64,000 nt of DNA, taken from Liolophura sinensis. Taxonomy: Eukaryota > Mollusca > Polyplacophora > Chitonida > Chitonidae. The notes beneath the pieces are model-generated. The model searched no databases. It saw only the letters and a program-made list of their open reading frames with translations, and was not told where the DNA came from. Shown here in pieces: positions 59,826 through 64,000 of this stretch. Location of the stretch: contig NC_088297.1 in assembly GCF_032854445.1 (NCBI RefSeq), positions 8,173,375-8,237,374 on the forward strand. Reading direction: 5' to 3'. Numbering within the stretch: position 1 is the first letter of the stretch; each line of letters begins with the position of its first letter. The translations under genes were made by a program, and so were the position numbers.

Positions 59826-60022
59826 AATTTATTTGTTTGATTGGTTTTTTTGCGCCATACTAAAGAATATTTCACTTATACGACCGCGGCAAGCATTATA
59901 CTGGGTGGAAACCGGGCAAAGCCCTGGGAAAACCCACGACCATCTACTGGTTGCTGGCAAATCGTCCCACTTACGGACGGAGATGAAGCTGGCATGAACT
60001 GGTCACAGCGACCACATTGGTG
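59826..60022 (-). repeat. SINE family 1 copy
   Basis: TTTGATTGGTTTTTTTGCGC at left through CCATCTACTGGTTGCTGG and a shortened head. Confidence 0.7.
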
Positions 60023-60049
60023 AGATGCTTATCGGTCTTTGCACCCCGG

Positions 60050-60300
60050 ACCGCTTCGATGGCATAATGGTTAGAGCGTCAAACACGGGTCGGGTCATAG
60101 CAAATATTTTAAAAATAATTTTTTGTCGCTGGGGGTCCAGCTCGGAGAGGTAGGAAACAAGGCTGGTTGGTGTGGTGTCAGCATAATGTGACTGGATAGG
60201 GTGTAATGTCTGGCGTCTCCAGCGTGGTACTTGAGTGGCAGTAGCACTTTGTCGGCATGGACTCGCCCTGCCACAAGAAGACACAATATATATGGCAGGG
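60050..60300 (+). repeat. SINE family 3 copy, tail lost
   Basis: Head CATAATGGTTAGAGCGTC, body GTGTCAGCATAATGTGACTG and GCCACAAGAAGACACAATAT. The shared tail is absent. Confidence 0.65.
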
Positions 60301-63050
60301 TAATTTCCCTTGATTAGAAACCTGCATCTCTTGAATGAAAATTAGTATTGATTCGTATTATAGTCAGGGTAAGATAAGGGTTATGCTAGGGTTGAAAGCA
60401 GAATATGTATGTACGTATATATAAATGTATGTATGTATATGTATGTATGTGTAGCCTGGCATTATCACGACAATGTACATAGCTGACTGTTTACATAGTT
60501 CCCTTTGACACTTTGCTGGGGAGCTAACTCAATGTTTTTTTTTTTAATCAATTAAGGGGCGGCTACTGTTGTTATGAACCGGAAACCGCGTTTTAAAGCC
60601 ATAGACTATGCTCGATGTGTTGCCACAGAATTGGTAATTATTTTACGTATTACGCCTATTAATTGTCCTACATTTGTTGTAAGACTTACCACTTTAATTA
60701 TTTCTTTAAATGTGTCCAGTTGTCTGTTACGGATGACTACCGATAAAGTATTATATTGTGTTACAAGTGTACACACATGTGGGTTGGTGACAAATACTGG
60801 AGTTCTCGTAATGCCAAGCATCCACTCATAAATCGAGTGATGTCCGTGATACATTGGATTGAAGTCAGTAGATGAGCATTGTGCCACGCATAATTGTACG
60901 ATCAAGATGTAAACACACATAGCTACTTAAGTAATATGTACGTCACGTGGTTACATTGTACAGATGTAATGGTGACGCCATCGGATAACATGCTGATGTG
61001 ACGTGATGTGAAGTTATATGGGGATAGTCGCTTATATACATGTTTGTCTTTTCTGTATACTTGTGATCTTGATACCCAGTCTTGATGTCACCATAAATCT
61101 CAATAAATGACCAGTTCGTGTACATTGGTGCAGTGTGTAAGTTTATCCCCAGCGCTGTGAAGCATTACATATGTATGTATAATTGGTGTTTAATGACGTA
61201 CTTGACAATTTACCTTTTATATGACGACAAGGAGTCATTAGGTGCATGTACACCAACCTATACTGTGTCTTCTTATGTCAAAGTGCTGCCTCCACTGACG
61301 TACCATGTCAAAGACGCCAGACGTGACACCCCGCCCAGTCATATTATACCGACACCAGGCCAACCACTCTTGTTTCCTTGCTCTAATCTCTCAGTAATGA
61401 GCGCCAAGCGAGACAGCAACAAGTACCATTTATAAAGTTTCGGGTCTCCCGGCTTCGGGGTGGACTCTCTAACTGTTACGAACGACGTCTTTAAGCATTG
61501 TATTATATATTTGTATATATTTTTGTCAGTGTCTGACCTACATTTCAAACCATCCAGAAATTTCTTTTACGTTAGTCTATAAATATGTGCGACAGTGTTG
61601 TGAAACTCGTAGCCATTCATTCAAGTCCGTGTGCGAGCAGTCACATTTACTGTCATTCACTGTGAAGGATTTTCACGCCATTCGACATTCGTCATTTATA
61701 CTCCATTTTCTGTACAGAGCACTTTGTGGGCTTGTGTTTCGTCAGTTGCTATTTTTTTGGAGACGTTATTTTGGAGCTTCTATTTCTCATTGTCTCTTTG
61801 CGTCATTACGTACATTTCATTCCAGTTTACCCTGAAAGTGACGTTGTGTATATTTCCGAGGAAACATATATCAAGAGTTCGGCATCACGAAGGCTACTGT
61901 CATCCCGTCCCTGAGAAATTGCACATTCACAGGCAATTGGGGAATAAACCACTTATCGGACTGTCATCCGTAGATTGAGGAATTAATTGTAATTATTTGT
62001 CTTGTTTTTTTTTTAATAGTATTGTCAGTTGTATTATTTGTCTATTTTGCTAAAATATATGTATTGAACTTATTCAAGCCTCTTTGTCTTTGCTTGTTTG
62101 TGTACAAGCTAGTGTTTTTTCTCATCTTTACTTTCCGTTATTGTAACCTTTACACTAACCAAAGCGGTCATAATGTGAGTTTTAGTTACGGTGGAGGTCA
62201 GGAGAGGGTGGGCTGTGCTATTTATTCCATTTTTTCCCATTCCTAAAAAGTCCCCCGAGAACCAAATAACATTTCCAGGTTTCTTCGTGGTTATCAAAAA
62301 TGAACATTTGCCCGTGATTATTATCCACATTGTAGTCATTGTTAAAGATACAAAGAAAAAATGGAGCGTGATTACAAGATGTTTGGACGAAAAACAAACC
62401 TATATATTCATTATCGATATGTAACTATATGCAGTTGAACCGAGAATAGGTTTCTTCGTTTGATTTCTTTTAATTTAAAAGAACACGTTGAGCCAAAATA
62501 ACGCTACATGTATATATTTGGCTGGAGTCAGGAATAACAGATAACTGGTAAAAATCAGTTCAATATAGTAACGGAAAAAACAAATAACACATGTTGTCTT
62601 CGTGTTATTAAAAACAACGAGAGAAAAAAAAAACACACACACACACATCCTGTACAGCCTACCAAGGCTAAGGAATGTTCCAGGTTTGTGTTAATATTTG
62701 TCAAAAGTGTGATGGCGAATGAATGAAAAGAAATGTAGAAACGCTATTCACGTCGTCGTGGCAATTGTCAAAGCACAACAAGACATACTAGGATTTGGGC
62801 AAGGCACAAACGTAAATCTGGTTGATGTGCATTTCGAAAATTTACATCAAAAACTTGTCACACAGTTTCCATGAATTTGAATCATTAAATTAAGACTTAA
62901 CCTTGTACTTATACATCATTTACTTCATTGAAAAATCAATCATTGTGCAGTGGTGCTTTGGATAATGGCTTTATTTAAATCAAAAAAAAAAATTGGACTA
63001 CACATATGAAAGAAATATCAAAAATAATTTCGGATTATTGTATGATAGTA
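60300..63050. other. Downstream region without recognised gene
   Basis: One SINE (61165), short GTAT microsatellite near 60405 and an (AC)n near 62632. Open frames around 61590..61980 have no recognisable motif. Confidence 0.45.
61165..61470 (-). repeat. SINE family 3 copy
   Basis: Tail-first on the plus strand (GGTGTTTAATGACGTACTTG), body with GTCAAAGACGCCAGACGTGA, degraded head near 61440 (TTTCGGGTCTCCCGGCTTCG). Confidence 0.65.
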
Positions 63051-63060
63051 AAGAATGCCT

Positions 63061-63570
63061 GAATATGAAAACCCTGCATATCTTGTATTACTCCTTGATA
63101 TATCCTCACGGGTGAATATGAAAACCCTGCATATCTTGTATTATTTCTTGATATATCCTCATTGGTGAATATGAAAACCCTGCATATCTTGTATTATTTC
63201 TTGATATATCCTCACTGGTGAATATGAAAACCCTGCATATCTTGTATTACTCCTTGATATATCCTCACTGGTGAATATGAAAACCCTGCATATCTTGTAT
63301 TATTTCTTGATATATCCTCACGGGTGAATATGAAAACCCTGCATATCTTGTATTATTTCTTGATATATCCTCATTGGTGAATATGAAAACCCTGCATATC
63401 TTGTATTATTTCTTGATATATCCTCACGGGTGAATATGAAAACCCTGCATATCTTGTATTATTTCTTGATATATCCTCATTGGTGAATATGAAAACCCTG
63501 CATATCTTGTATTATTTCTGGATATATCCTCATTGGTGAATATGAAAACCCTGCATATCTTGTATTACTC
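63061..63570. repeat. 53-bp tandem array, ~10 copies
   Basis: GAATATGAAAACCCTGCATA recurs every 53 bases from 63061 to 63538, nearly identical; two unit variants differ at TTATTTCTTG versus TTACTCCTTG and at CTCACGGG versus CTCATTGG. Confidence 0.93.
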
Positions 63571-63774
63571 CTCATCTGTCTTTATCAGGGGAAATACCAA
63601 TTCTCCTCATTCACTTCCATTGATTTCTCTTCTGAAAAAAAAGCTATTCGATTAATGCATAATGCTGAACATAACACGCACACAGCACCTTTGTTTAGGT
63701 CGCATTACATTTTACCCCTTCGCTTTTTAAATGATTTTCTTATACTCTTATTTGGGTGACCTCCCTCCCCAAGG

Positions 63775-64000
63775 GGTTTAGCACGCTGGCAAGGCGCAGG
63801 TACCTCTCACCAATGCGGTCGCCCTGAGTTCAAGTCCAGCTCATGCTGGCTTCCTCTCCAGATGGAGTGGAAAGGTGTGACAGCAACTTGCGGATAGTCG
63901 TGGGTTTCCCCGGGCTCTGCCCGGTTTCCTCTCACCATAATGCTGGCCGCCGTCGTATAAGTGAAATATTCTTGAGTACAGAATAAAACACCAATCAAAT
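63775..64000 (+). repeat. SINE family 1 copy running to the window edge
   Basis: Head degraded, B box GAGTTCAAGTCC intact, tail ACACCAATCAAAT reaching the last base. Confidence 0.75.

Noticed and set aside
61587-61978. Overlapping open frames near 61.6-62 kb as a gene
   Set aside because: Three frames are open at once in T-rich DNA; no domain, splice or start context.

Overview
The window is metazoan nuclear DNA. It has GT-AG split genes, secreted multidomain proteins, TATA-type promoters, dense tRNA-derived SINEs, DNA-transposon-like hairpin elements and many minisatellites. The commonest SINE ends in a (CAAATAAATAAAT)-type tail of a kind I associate with molluscs, so a mollusc or another lophotrochozoan is my best guess; I cannot name a species. 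One 200-bp run of N at 31392..31591 is an assembly gap, and it is flanked by the same ~100 bp on both sides.

Layout. (1) 774..17125, minus strand: an astacin-family zinc metalloprotease gene (gene A). It has a signal region, a propeptide with the FxGD aspartate switch, a catalytic domain and one EGF-like module, then a stop. About ten exons were assembled by hand from splice sites and from homology with gene B. Its 7.9-kb intron contains, on the opposite strand, an intronless gene for an ankyrin-repeat SOCS-box protein (3738..4544). (2) 17.1..31 kb: intergenic, dominated by a 2.6-kb minisatellite with a 24-bp period (20.5..23.15 kb) and by SINEs. (3) 31.1..35.0 kb, minus strand: a tentative small gene (gene C) with a TATA box, a strong start context and a signal-peptide-like first exon, followed by a cysteine-rich exon in matching phase. 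(4) 35..46.6 kb: no gene recognised; a 68-bp tandem array and SINEs. (5) 46668..57931, plus strand: a second astacin gene (gene B), 16 coding exons and 753 residues. It carries signal peptide, propeptide, astacin domain, EGF, CUB, an unassigned Cys-rich module, a Thr-rich linker, TSP1 and a Cys-rich tail. (6) 58..64 kb: 3' flank, SINEs and a 53-bp tandem array.

How the genes relate. A and B are divergently oriented paralogues. They share intron positions and phases through propeptide, catalytic domain and EGF module. They differ at the C-terminus (A stops after EGF) and at one intron: A has an extra 96-bp intron that B lacks. Both should be secreted proenzymes acting on extracellular matrix, cuticle, egg coat or growth-factor precursors. 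B resembles the CUB/TSP1 astacins known from nematodes. The ankyrin/SOCS-box protein is a predicted intracellular Elongin-B/C-Cul5 ubiquitin-ligase adaptor with no evident functional link to the proteases.

Most striking points: an apparent one-base frame break in the signal-peptide exon of gene A, the in-frame stop-free 96-bp intron, a GC-AG intron in gene B, three SINE families with a related 3' tail, and a 24-bp minisatellite that stays open for 609 codons. I did not find a convincing wholly new biological system. The nearest candidates are gene C and the unassigned Cys-rich modules of gene B.
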